A DNA stretch of 64,000 bases from Pseudosporangium ferrugineum (GTDB lineage: Bacteria; Actinomycetota; Actinomycetes; Mycobacteriales; Micromonosporaceae), in the NCBI RefSeq assembly GCF_003002065.1, contig NZ_PVZG01000007.1, positions 1-64,000 of the forward strand, read 5' to 3'. A model generated the notes under the pieces. The model was not told the origin of the DNA. It made no database searches and saw only the letters and a list, made by a program, of their open reading frames with translations. Below are positions 26,601 to 34,411 of this stretch, piece by piece (positions within the stretch are counted from its first letter, which is position 1; each line of letters opens with the position of its first letter). The translations under genes and the position numbers were made by a program.

Positions 26601-27818
26601 ATGCTGCGTTCCCTTTTCTCCGGCATCAGCGGCCTGCGCGCGCACCAGCAGATGATGGACGTGACGGGCAACAACATCTCCAACGTGAACACGACCGGTT
26701 ACAAGTCGAGCCAGACGGTTTTCCAGGACACGCTGTCGCAGATGGTGAACGCCGCCGGCGCCCCGCAGAACGGCTCCGGTGGTACGAACCCGGCCCAGGT
26801 CGGCCTCGGGGTGCGGACCGCGAGCGTCAACGCCAACTTCAGCCAGGGCGCCGCGCAGACCACCGGCAAGGCCGGCGACATGATGATCCAGGGTGACGGG
26901 TTCTTCATCACCAAGAGCGGCGGCGAGACGGTCTACACCCGCGCGGGCTCCTTCACGTTCGACGCTAACGGCTCGCTGACCACCCCGAACGGCCAGATCG
27001 TGCAGGGCTGGAGCGCGGACACGAACGGCGTGGTCAACACCGCCGGCGCGCCGGGCGACATCAAGCTGCCGATCGGCATCAGCCTGGCGCCGGAGCAGAC
27101 CACCGCGTTCACCCTGACCGGCAACCTGTCGTACGAGGCCCCGGTGGGCGCCACCAGCGCCAAGACGATCCCGATCCCGACGATCGACGCCAACGGGCAG
27201 TCCGGCACGCTCGAGGTGGTCCTCACCAAGGCGGCCCCGATCGCCGGCGTGGAGCAGTGGACGATCACGATGCCGAACGTGCTGCCGGCCGTACCCGCGC
27301 AGACGATCCCGTTCCCCGGCGGTCGCGCACAGGGCACGCTCGTCGCCGGCGTGGACACCGGCAAGATCACGATGAACGGCTACGAGATCGACATCCACGA
27401 CCTGACCACGTACGCCGGTAACACCGAGGCCCGGGTCAGCGCGTCGGACGGTTCGGCGGCGGGCATCCTGAACTCGTACACCGTCTCCAACACCGGGCAG
27501 ATCGTGGGCGTGTTCTCGAACGGCCTCAAGCAGACGCTGGGCCAGCTCGCCCTCGCGAACTTCAACAACGTCAACGGTCTGGAGAAGATCGGCGACTCGA
27601 TGTTCCGCAGCACGGTGAACTCGGGCCTGGCCCAGGTCGGTTCGGCCGGCTCGGCCGGTCTCGGCCTGATCACCAGCGGCGCGCTGGAGATGTCGAACGT
27701 CGACCTGGCGCAGGAGTTCACCAACCTGGTCATCGCCCAGCGTGGTTTCCAGGCGAACAGCCGGATCATCACCACCTCGGACGAGATCCTCCAGGAACTC
27801 GTCAACCTGAAGCGCTGA
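26601..27818 (+). CDS. flgE: Flagellar hook protein FlgE
   Basis: 405 residues. N-terminal rod/hook motif (RSLFSGISGLRAHQQMMDVTGNNIS, with NVNTTGYKS) and C-terminal SNVDLAQEFTNLVIAQRGFQANSRII, ending EILQELVNLKR. FlgE builds the hook. It is the only hook/distal-rod-type protein in the window: no separate FlgF or FlgG gene is present. A terminator hairpin follows. Confidence 0.95.
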   Translation: MLRSLFSGISGLRAHQQMMDVTGNNISNVNTTGYKSSQTVFQDTLSQMVNAAGAPQNGSGGTNPAQVGLGVRTASVNANFSQGAAQTTGKAGDMMIQGDGFFITKSGGETVYTRAGSFTFDANGSLTTPNGQIVQGWSADTNGVVNTAGAPGDIKLPIGISLAPEQTTAFTLTGNLSYEAPVGATSAKTIPIPTIDANGQSGTLEVVLTKAAPIAGVEQWTITMPNVLPAVPAQTIPFPGGRAQGTLVAGVDTGKITMNGYEIDIHDLTTYAGNTEARVSASDGSAAGILNSYTVSNTGQIVGVFSNGLKQTLGQLALANFNNVNGLEKIGDSMFRSTVNSGLAQVGSAGSAGLGLITSGALEMSNVDLAQEFTNLVIAQRGFQANSRIITTSDEILQELVNLKR

Positions 27819-27846
27819 TAGACCGCGGTACGCCGCAAGGCCGGCG

Positions 27847-27881
27847 GAAGCCGGGACGGGCCAACGGCCCGCCCCGGCTTC
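27847..27881 (+). terminator. Terminator after flgE
   Basis: A 16-base inverted repeat with one mismatch (27847-27862 with 27866-27881) and a three-base loop, 29 bases after flgE, followed by TCC. Confidence 0.75.
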
Positions 27882-27900
27882 TCCATATCCGGCGCGGTCA

Positions 27901-27954
27901 GCACCCGTAAAGAGACCGGAGTGCGCTCATCAGCAACCGGCACTCCGCCGAATG
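27901..27954 (+). promoter_or_regulatory. Degenerate TcrA-like box and sigma-28-like promoter of flbD-motA-motB
   Basis: GCACCCG (27901-27907), TAAA, GAGACCG (27912-27918, 5 of 7) lies 8 bases above TCAT (27927-27930), the same gap as at flgB. Sixteen bases later comes GCCGAATG (27947-27954). The spacing is one base longer than in the other promoters, so this is a weaker call. The flbD GTG is at 28015. Confidence 0.45.
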
Positions 27955-28014
27955 GTCCAGTGACGGGCCACGGATGGCCCCACCAGCCGATATGACGCCC
28001 CAAGGACGGATGTC

Positions 28015-28302
28015 GTGATTCTCGTAACCCGCCTCAACGGAGCCGTTTTCGCCCTCAACCCGGACCTCGTCGAGCGTGCCGACTGCACGCCCGACACGGT
28101 CATCACGCTGGTGGACGGCACCAAGTACGTCATCGCCGAATCCGTGCCCGAGTTCATCGACTCGGTGCGCCACTACCGCGCCTCCCTGATCGCCCAGGCG
28201 AGCCGCATCGAGGCCGAGCCGGCCCTCATGACCGCGACCGAGGACGAGCAGGCGCCGCAGACCTCTGCGACCGTGCTGCCGCTGCACAGGAAGGACCGCT
28301 GA
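28015..28302 (+). CDS. flbD: FlbD/SwrD-family flagellar protein
   Basis: 95 residues from a GTG. Core MILVTRLNGAVFALNPDLVERADCTPDTVITLVDGTKYVIAESV matches the FlbD/SwrD family, which in Bacillus raises motor torque. The last 25 residues are an extension. It overlaps motA by one base (TGATG), so all three torque genes are co-translated. Confidence 0.88.
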   Translation: MILVTRLNGAVFALNPDLVERADCTPDTVITLVDGTKYVIAESVPEFIDSVRHYRASLIAQASRIEAEPALMTATEDEQAPQTSATVLPLHRKDR

Positions 28303-29093
28303 TGGACCTCGCCACCATCATTGGTATCGGCGTCGCCTTTGTGATCGTCTTCACCGTGCAGATCCTGGAGGGCGGCAGCCCTGCCTCGATCATCCTGATC
28401 CCGTCGATGCTGCTGGTGTTCGGCGGCGCGCTCGCGGCCGGCATGGCCGGCGGCGTCATGAAGGACACGATCGGCCTCGGCAAGCTGCTGCGGAAGGCGT
28501 TCCTGGCCAAGGTGTCGCCGCCGCACATGCTCGTCGACAACATCGTCAAGCTGGCCGAGCGGGCCCGCCGCGAGGGCCTGCTGGCGCTCGAGGACGCGGT
28601 CAAGACCGTCGAGCACCCGTTCCTGAAGCGCGGCCTCCAGCTGGCGATCGACGGCACGGACCCGGAGGAGCTGCACGACATCCTGCACGCCGAGGTGGCC
28701 GCGAAGAAGAAGGCGGACAAGGCCGGGATGAAGATCGTCGAGAACATGGGCGGCTACGCCCCGACGATCGGCATCATCGGCACCGTCATGGGCCTGGTCC
28801 ACGTGCTGGAGAACCTGAACAAGCCGGAGACGCTCGGCCACTCCATCTCCGCGGCCTTCGTCGCGACGCTCTGGGGTGTGCTCAGCGCCAACGTCATCTG
28901 GCTGCCGCTCGCGGCCCGCCTGACCCGGCTCTCCGGCATCGAGGCCGAGGAGATGGAGCTGGTCATCGACGGTGTGCTGGCCATCCAGGCCGGCTCGAAC
29001 CCGCGCCTGGTCGCGCAGAAGCTGCGCAGCCTGCTCCCGCCGGACGCCGCCCGGGCCGCCGAGGCCGCCGCCACCAACAAGAAGGCCGCATAG
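28302..29093 (+). CDS. motA: Flagellar stator protein MotA
   Basis: 263 residues, four membrane helices (about 3-24, 32-50, 150-175, 185-208). Typical motifs GSPASIILIPSMLLVFGG, GGYAPTIGIIGTVMGL and AAFVATLWGVLSANVIWLP. The cytoplasmic loop between helices 2 and 3 carries the charged residues that touch FliG. Proton channel with MotB. Confidence 0.96.
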   Translation: MDLATIIGIGVAFVIVFTVQILEGGSPASIILIPSMLLVFGGALAAGMAGGVMKDTIGLGKLLRKAFLAKVSPPHMLVDNIVKLAERARREGLLALEDAVKTVEHPFLKRGLQLAIDGTDPEELHDILHAEVAAKKKADKAGMKIVENMGGYAPTIGIIGTVMGLVHVLENLNKPETLGHSISAAFVATLWGVLSANVIWLPLAARLTRLSGIEAEEMELVIDGVLAIQAGSNPRLVAQKLRSLLPPDAARAAEAAATNKKAA

Positions 29094-29095
29094 TC

Positions 29096-30115
29096 ATGAG
29101 TTCCGGGGGCGGACGCCGCAAGAAGGGCGGTCACGAGGAGCACGAGGAGCACGTCAACCACGAGCGCTGGCTCGTGTCGTACGCCGACATGCTCACCCTC
29201 CTGTTCGTGCTCTTCGTCGTGCTCTACAGCATGAGCAACGTCGACAAGGCGAAGTTCGCCGAGCTGGCGGCCGGCCTGTCCGAGGGCTTCGGCGCGTCCA
29301 GCGCGGCGTTCCAGGGCAGCCGGGCGCCCCTCGAGGGCGCGGGCGAGGCCTCCACCGTCGTGCCGATCGACCCGGGGGCGAACCCGGGCGAGAAGAACAT
29401 CGACGGCACGGACAAGATGACCAAGGAGCAGAAGGAGGCCATCCAGCGCGCCGTGCAGGCCGAGGATCGCAAGCTGGCGTCCGCCAACGCCAAGGCGGCG
29501 ACCAAGGAGGCGGAGAACCTCAAGGAGATCGAGCACAAGATCTCCGACGCGCTGGCCAAGGCGAAGCTGCTCAACCAGGTCAAGTTCACCATCAACCAGC
29601 GCGGCCTGGTCGTCACCATCGTCACCAACGAGGTCGTCTTCGCGGGCAACCGCGCCGAGTTGCAGGCGGGTGGCCGGCGCATCCTCGACGCGATCGCACC
29701 GACCCTCGTCAAGCTGCCCAACAACATCGAGGTGGACGGCAACACCAACCAGCTCAAGGCGACCGTGAGCTACTACCCGAGCGGGTGGGAGCTGTCCGCG
29801 GCCCGCGCCTCGACGACGGTGCGCTACCTGGTCGACCACGGCCTGGCCAAGAACCGGATGAGCGCGGTCGGCTTCTCCGACACCAAGCCGCTCATCGACC
29901 CGAAGGACCCGCGGTCCATCACGATGAACCGCCGGGTGGACGTGGTCGTGCTGACCACGCTCAACGCCGAGCAGGCGGCGCTGTTGCCGGCCGCGTCCGG
30001 CGCGGACAGCAAGCTGCACACCGGCGAGACCACCGCCGAGGCCAACGCTAAGGCGGCGGCCGGTGCGACCGAATCAGGTTCCGGGTCCACCCCGGCGCCC
30101 ACCACCACCGACTGA
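29096..30115 (+). CDS. motB: Flagellar stator protein MotB
   Basis: 339 residues. One membrane helix about 29-47, with the proton-carrying Asp31 in SYADMLTLLF. Plug and linker follow, then the OmpA-like peptidoglycan-binding domain about 175-290 (ELSAARASTTVRYLV, MNRRVDVVVL). The usual GHTD motif is GNTN at 215-218, so the Asp that contacts diaminopimelate is Asn. A Thr/Ala/Ser-rich tail ends the protein. 2 bases from motA. Confidence 0.94.
   Translation: MSSGGGRRKKGGHEEHEEHVNHERWLVSYADMLTLLFVLFVVLYSMSNVDKAKFAELAAGLSEGFGASSAAFQGSRAPLEGAGEASTVVPIDPGANPGEKNIDGTDKMTKEQKEAIQRAVQAEDRKLASANAKAATKEAENLKEIEHKISDALAKAKLLNQVKFTINQRGLVVTIVTNEVVFAGNRAELQAGGRRILDAIAPTLVKLPNNIEVDGNTNQLKATVSYYPSGWELSAARASTTVRYLVDHGLAKNRMSAVGFSDTKPLIDPKDPRSITMNRRVDVVVLTTLNAEQAALLPAASGADSKLHTGETTAEANAKAAAGATESGSGSTPAPTTTD
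30049..30075 (+). promoter_or_regulatory. Possible sigma-28-type promoter inside motB, upstream of fliL
   Basis: TAAG (30049-30052), 15 bases, ACCGAATC (30068-30075), about 64 bases above the fliL start. Same spacing as the other promoters but inside coding sequence; could be chance. Confidence 0.3.
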
Positions 30116-30138
30116 CACGACAGACAGGAGGAGTTCCG

Positions 30139-30603
30139 ATGGCAAAGGACGCGAAGGACACGAAGGACGGCGCGGCGGAAGCGCCGAAGAAGTCCAAGAA
30201 GATGCTCATGATCATCGTGCTCGCCGTGGTGCTGCTCGGCGGTGGCGGCGGGGCGTACTTCATGTTCTTCAAGGGGGACGCGGCCGAGGCCAAGGAGCCG
30301 GTCAAGGGGATGGTGGTCCCGATCGAGACCCCGCTGACCATCAACCTCTCCGACGGCCACTACCTCAAGATGGGCTTCGCCCTTCAGCTGACCGAGGAGG
30401 CCGGCGAGGAGGAGATCGACACCTCCGAGGCGCAGAACCTCGCCATCGACCAGTACACCGGCATGAAGATCGGTGAGCTGGAGACGGAGAAGGGCCGCGA
30501 GACGGCGAAGTCGGAGCTGCTGGAGAAGATCGAGAAGGCGTACAACGTCGAGAAGAAGCACCTGGTGATGGGGCTCTACTTCACCTCGTTCGTCACGCAA
30601 TAG
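30139..30603 (+). CDS. fliL: Flagellar basal body-associated protein FliL
   Basis: 154 residues, AGGAGGAG before the ATG. Lys-rich cytoplasmic start, one membrane helix about 24-44, then the FliL domain (PLTINLSDGHYLKMGFALQLTE, ending VMGLYFTSFVTQ). FliL surrounds the stator and supports torque. Last gene before the terminator at 30616. Confidence 0.94.
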   Translation: MAKDAKDTKDGAAEAPKKSKKMLMIIVLAVVLLGGGGGAYFMFFKGDAAEAKEPVKGMVVPIETPLTINLSDGHYLKMGFALQLTEEAGEEEIDTSEAQNLAIDQYTGMKIGELETEKGRETAKSELLEKIEKAYNVEKKHLVMGLYFTSFVTQ

Positions 30604-30615
30604 CTCAGCGATTCC

Positions 30616-30650
30616 GATGGGCGGGTCCGCACGGCGCGGATCCGCCCATC
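30616..30650 (+). terminator. Terminator after fliL
   Basis: A 15-base-pair stem with one G-U pair (30616-30630 with 30636-30650), loop ACGGC, 12 bases past the fliL stop. Followed by CTTCG instead of a U-run. Confidence 0.75.
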
Positions 30651-30683
30651 CTTCGCGTGCGGGGCGATAGCACGCCCCACGGC

Positions 30684-30710
30684 TCAGCGGTCGCGCAACC
30701 GAGCCGATGA
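30684..30710 (+). promoter_or_regulatory. Sigma-28-type promoter of fliM-fliN-fliO-fliP-fliR-flhB and downstream
   Basis: TCAG (30684-30687), 15 bases, GCCGATGA (30703-30710). The expected start (about 30717) coincides with the fliM GTG at 30718, so the transcript would be leaderless or nearly so unless translation begins at the ATG 30751. Confidence 0.75.
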
Positions 30711-30717
30711 GGACGAC

Positions 30718-31656
30718 GTGACGACGTCTCCGACCCGATCCCCCGGAAAGATGTCCCGCCGAGGCGGGAGCGCGGGGCCCACCACGTACGACTTCCGCCG
30801 GCCGATCAAGCTGTCCCGGGAGCACGTACGCACGCTCCAGATCGCCTTCGAGACGTTCTCCCGCAGTTGCGGAACCCTCCTGACCACCCGCCTGCGCACG
30901 GTCAGCAGCGTCTCCCTGGTCTCGATCGAGCAGCTGAACTACGACGAGTACGTCGCCTCGCTGAGCAACCCGACCGTGATCGCCGTGGTGTCCATCGACC
31001 CGCTGCCCGGCACGGTCCTGCTGGAGATCGCCACCTCCGCGGTGATGACCTCCATCGATCACATGCTCGGCGGTCCCGGCGGGGCCCAGCCGGAACGTCC
31101 GCTGACCGAGGTCGAGATGCCGCTGCTGCGCGGCCTGCTGGAGCGGATGCTGGGCGAGCTGCGGTACGGCTTCGAGACCCTGGTGGACATCCAGCCGAAG
31201 CTGCGCGAGATCGAGTACAACGCCCAGTTCCTGCGCGCCCACCAGCCGGGCGACGCGGTGGTGATCGCCTCGTTCGAGATGAAGATCGGCACCGAGGAGT
31301 GCGTGTCCAGCATCTGCCTGCCCTTCAACACGATCCTGCCGGTGCTGGAGAAGCAGGAGACGATCGAGCCCACGCCGGCCGAGCGGCTGGTACGCGAGAC
31401 CTCCCTGCGCAAGCTGACGGCCGGGCTTTCCGCGGCGCCGATTGACGTAGCTGTCCGATTCCAGCCCATCCGGATGCGTACCGATGACATCGTGGATCTA
31501 CGCCCCGGCGACGTAGTGCCGCTGGGGCACCCGACCAGCATGCCGCTGGAGGTGACCGTCAACGAGACCGTTTTTGCACATGCAGTCCCCGGTAACCAGG
31601 GCGCCCGGCTCGCCTGTCTCGTCGTGCCGTCGCCCAAGGAGGAAGAACGTCGATGA
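30718..31656 (+). CDS. fliM: Flagellar motor switch protein FliM (without CheY-binding N-terminus)
   Basis: 312 residues from GTG. Recognisable from YDFRRPIKLSREHVRTLQIAFETFSR at about 21 onward, CheC-like middle domain, and SpoA domain about 220-305 (DIVDLRPGDVVPLG). Normal FliM begins with a LSQxEIDALL helix that binds CheY-P; here only 20 Ser/Arg/Gly residues precede the core and no such motif is found upstream in frame. FliM forms the C-ring with FliG and FliN. It overlaps fliN by 4 bases. Confidence 0.94.
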   Translation: MTTSPTRSPGKMSRRGGSAGPTTYDFRRPIKLSREHVRTLQIAFETFSRSCGTLLTTRLRTVSSVSLVSIEQLNYDEYVASLSNPTVIAVVSIDPLPGTVLLEIATSAVMTSIDHMLGGPGGAQPERPLTEVEMPLLRGLLERMLGELRYGFETLVDIQPKLREIEYNAQFLRAHQPGDAVVIASFEMKIGTEECVSSICLPFNTILPVLEKQETIEPTPAERLVRETSLRKLTAGLSAAPIDVAVRFQPIRMRTDDIVDLRPGDVVPLGHPTSMPLEVTVNETVFAHAVPGNQGARLACLVVPSPKEEERR

Positions 31657-32405
31657 CCGCTCCCACGATCACCGAGCCGCAGCTCGCCCAGGTTCGCGCC
31701 GCCGCGGAGGCCGCCCTCGCCGTGCTCCCCACGAGCCGGGAGCTCTCGGTGGGCGCGCCGGTGTCGGCGTCCGCCGACATGCTGACCACCGGGCAGGCCA
31801 TCACCGCCAGGTTCAGCGGCGCGGCGACCGGCGAGGTGGTCGTCGTGGTGGGGCAGGACCTGGCCGACGCCCTCAAGGAGAGCCCGCTCGGCGAGCTGGA
31901 CCTGACCGCCGCCGTACGCCCGGCGCTGGAGGCCGCCGCCCGCGCGTTCGGTCCCGTCGTCCTCGACCCCGGCCAGCTCATGGAGCCCGGGGTGGCGCTG
32001 AGCGCGATCGCCGCCAAGAGCGACGCGGTGGCCGTACCGCTGCTGGACGGCGGCGACATCCGGGCCGTCCTGGCGCTGACCCTCACGCCGTGGCCGGCCG
32101 ACCCGGCGCTCGGCGGGATCGCCCGGCGCGGCGCCTCGGACGCGGCGCCGCTGCGCGGCGGCCTCGACATGCTGCACGACGTCGAGATGGAGGTCTCGGC
32201 GGAGCTGGGCCGCACCCGGATGAGCGTGCGGGAGTTGCTGTCGCTGAGCCCGGGCGCGATCGTCGAACTCGACCGGGCCGCCGGCAGCCCTGCCGACCTG
32301 CTGGTCAACGGCCGGCTGATCGCCCGGGGCGAGGTCGTCGTGATCGACGAGAACTTCGGCATCCGGATCACCGAGATCATCTCGCCCGGCAGCGAACGGG
32401 AGTAG
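31653..32405 (+). CDS. fliN: Flagellar motor switch protein FliN (FliY-like, two-domain)
   Basis: 250 residues, ATGA overlap with fliM. Residues 1-155 form a CheC/CheX-like domain (weak), and about 170-245 the FliN SpoA domain (HDVEMEVSAELGRTRMSVRELLSLSPGAIV, ending NFGIRITEIISP). The size is like Bacillus FliY, but the EIxALL CheY-binding start is missing, and I do not see the CheC phosphatase E..N pair clearly. C-ring and export-ATPase docking. Confidence 0.92.
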   Translation: MTAPTITEPQLAQVRAAAEAALAVLPTSRELSVGAPVSASADMLTTGQAITARFSGAATGEVVVVVGQDLADALKESPLGELDLTAAVRPALEAAARAFGPVVLDPGQLMEPGVALSAIAAKSDAVAVPLLDGGDIRAVLALTLTPWPADPALGGIARRGASDAAPLRGGLDMLHDVEMEVSAELGRTRMSVRELLSLSPGAIVELDRAAGSPADLLVNGRLIARGEVVVIDENFGIRITEIISPGSERE

Positions 32406-32407
32406 CC

Positions 32408-32791
32408 GTGTTCGAGCTGGTCCTGCGCATCGGCTTCTCCCTGCTGGTCGTCTTCGGCCTGATGTGGGGACTGGCCCGGGTCGCCCGCCGTGGCGGCCTC
32501 GGTAAGCGCGGGCCGGGCAGCCTCTCGGTGCTGAACAGGCAGTCGCTCAGCCGCGGCTCGTCGGTGGCGGTGGTGCAGGTGGCGGATCGGGCGCTCATCC
32601 TCGGCGTGACGGACAACCAAGTCAGCCTGCTGGGCGAGACGGAGCTGTCGGCCTTCGCCGAGGAAGCGGTGCGGGGGCCGGAGGCGCTGGTGCTGCCGCA
32701 CCACGGCGGCAAGCTGGACGGGTCGATCCTGTCGCCGCGTACGTGGACGTCGACGCTGGACTTCCTGCGCGACCGGACGGCGAGGCGCTGA
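32408..32791 (+). CDS. fliO: Flagellar biosynthesis protein FliO
   Basis: 127 residues from a GTG 2 bases after fliN. One membrane helix about 5-23 (LRIGFSLLVVFGLMWGL), then the FliO domain (LSVLNRQSLSRGSSVAVVQVADRALILGVTDNQVSLL). FliO stabilises FliP during gate assembly. It is 1 base from fliP. Confidence 0.88.
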   Translation: MFELVLRIGFSLLVVFGLMWGLARVARRGGLGKRGPGSLSVLNRQSLSRGSSVAVVQVADRALILGVTDNQVSLLGETELSAFAEEAVRGPEALVLPHHGGKLDGSILSPRTWTSTLDFLRDRTARR

Positions 32792-32792
32792 C

Positions 32793-33644
32793 ATGGCCCG
32801 GCGTACCCTCGTGATCCTGTTCTTCCTGCTCGGGGCGCTCGTCCCGGCAGCCGCCGCCGAGGCCGCCCCGCAGCCGGTGCCCGCGGCCGTGGCGCAGTAT
32901 CAGCTGCCCCGGGCGCCCGCGCCCACCCCGCCGGCCGCGCCGGTGGCCCCGACGGTGACGCCCCGCGGCGGCGGCTCGATCGGCGTCAACATCAACGGCA
33001 CGAATCCCGACGGCAGCAAGCCCGCCACGTCCCTGGTGATCGTGCTGGGCCTGACCCTGCTGTCGGTGGCCCCGGCGCTCCTGCTGCTCTGTACGGCGTT
33101 CACCAAGGTGTTCATGGTCCTCGGCATCACCCGCAACGCGCTGGGCCTGACCAGCATGCCGCCGAACCAGGTGCTGGCCGGGCTGGCGCTGTTCATCAGC
33201 CTCTTCATCATGGGCCCGGTCCTGTCCGACGTGAACGAGCAGGGCGTGCAGCCGTACCTCGCCGGGGACAAGACCCAGTCGCAGGCGTTCGACGACGGCG
33301 TGAAACCGCTGCGTACGTTCATGCTGAAGAGCACCCGCGAGGACGAGCTGGCCCTGCTGATCAAGGTGTCGGGTCAGGAGAAGCCGGCCACCCCGGACGA
33401 CGTGGAGCTGACCACGCTCATCCCGGCGTTCGTCCTGTCCGAGCTGCGCGCGGCCTTCATCATCGGCTTCGTCATCTTCATCCCGTTCCTCATCATCGAC
33501 ATGGTGGTCTCGGCGTCGCTGATGTCGCTGGGCATGATGATGCTGCCGCCGGTCACCGTCTCCATGCCCTTCAAGCTCCTGCTGTTCGTGCTGGTCAACG
33601 GCTGGGGGCTGATCATCACCGCGCTCGTGGGGTCGTACCGGTGA
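32793..33644 (+). CDS. fliP: Flagellar export gate protein FliP
   Basis: 283 residues. Signal-peptide-like start (to about residue 27), a Pro-rich linker, then the FliP domain with TAFTKVFMVLGITRNALGL, PNQVLAGLALFISLFIMGP, LIPAFVLSELRAAFIIGF and the C-terminal GWGLIITALVGSYR. Five copies form the gate core. It overlaps the next gene (fliR, not fliQ) by GTGA. Confidence 0.96.
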   Translation: MARRTLVILFFLLGALVPAAAAEAAPQPVPAAVAQYQLPRAPAPTPPAAPVAPTVTPRGGGSIGVNINGTNPDGSKPATSLVIVLGLTLLSVAPALLLLCTAFTKVFMVLGITRNALGLTSMPPNQVLAGLALFISLFIMGPVLSDVNEQGVQPYLAGDKTQSQAFDDGVKPLRTFMLKSTREDELALLIKVSGQEKPATPDDVELTTLIPAFVLSELRAAFIIGFVIFIPFLIIDMVVSASLMSLGMMMLPPVTVSMPFKLLLFVLVNGWGLIITALVGSYR

Positions 33645-34408
33645 ACGCCGAGGTCCCCATCGCGGAGCTGGTGGCGATCTTCCTGGGCGCCGCCCGGGCC
33701 GGCGCGTGGCTGATGCTCTGCCCGCCCTTCAGCTCACGGCTGATCCCGGGGCAGGTCAAGGTGCTGCTGTCGGTGGGCATCGCGCTGCCGATGGCGCCGT
33801 ACCTGACCAGGACCCTGCCCTCGACGGAGACGTCGGCGATCATCGCGGCGACCGCCCTCCAGGTGTTCGTCGGCGCCGCACTGGGGTTCATCACCTACCT
33901 GCTGTTCGCCGCGGTGCAGGCGGCCGGGGACATGATCGACGTCTTCGGCGGTTTCACGCTGGCCACCGCGTACGACCCGATGTCGCAGAACCAGAGCTCG
34001 GTGTTCGGCCGGTTCTACAACCTGGTCGCGACGACCCTGCTGTTCGCCAGCGACGGGCACCAGCTCGTGCTGCGCGGGTTCATGGAGTCCTACAAGACCC
34101 TGCCGCTGGACGCCAGCTTCTCGATGGAGACGTTCAGCCGCCTGCTGACCGAGGGCATCGGGGAGATGTTCGTGTCCGCGCTGCAGATCGCCGGGCCGCT
34201 GATCGCCGTGCTGTTCCTCACCGACGTCGCGTTCGGCCTGCTCAACCGGGTCGCGCCCGCGCTCAACGCGTTCCAGCTGGGCTTTCCCGCGAAGATCTTC
34301 CTGGTGCTGACCCTGTCCGGTACGGCCATCGCGATCCTGCCGCGGGCGCTGGACGGCATCATCGACAACGCGGTCCGCGCGGTGGTCCACCTCAGCGGCG
34401 GGGGGTGA
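33641..34408 (+). CDS. fliR: Flagellar export gate protein FliR
   Basis: 255 residues from GTG. Six hydrophobic segments and family motifs (RAGAWLMLCPPFSSRLIPGQVKVLLSVGIAL, DVAFGLLNRVAPALNAFQLGFPAKI). One copy sits with five FliP and four FliQ. The gene begins inside the fliP stop, so there is no room for fliQ in its normal place. Confidence 0.96.
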   Translation: MNAEVPIAELVAIFLGAARAGAWLMLCPPFSSRLIPGQVKVLLSVGIALPMAPYLTRTLPSTETSAIIAATALQVFVGAALGFITYLLFAAVQAAGDMIDVFGGFTLATAYDPMSQNQSSVFGRFYNLVATTLLFASDGHQLVLRGFMESYKTLPLDASFSMETFSRLLTEGIGEMFVSALQIAGPLIAVLFLTDVAFGLLNRVAPALNAFQLGFPAKIFLVLTLSGTAIAILPRALDGIIDNAVRAVVHLSGGG

Positions 34409-34411
34409 GCC

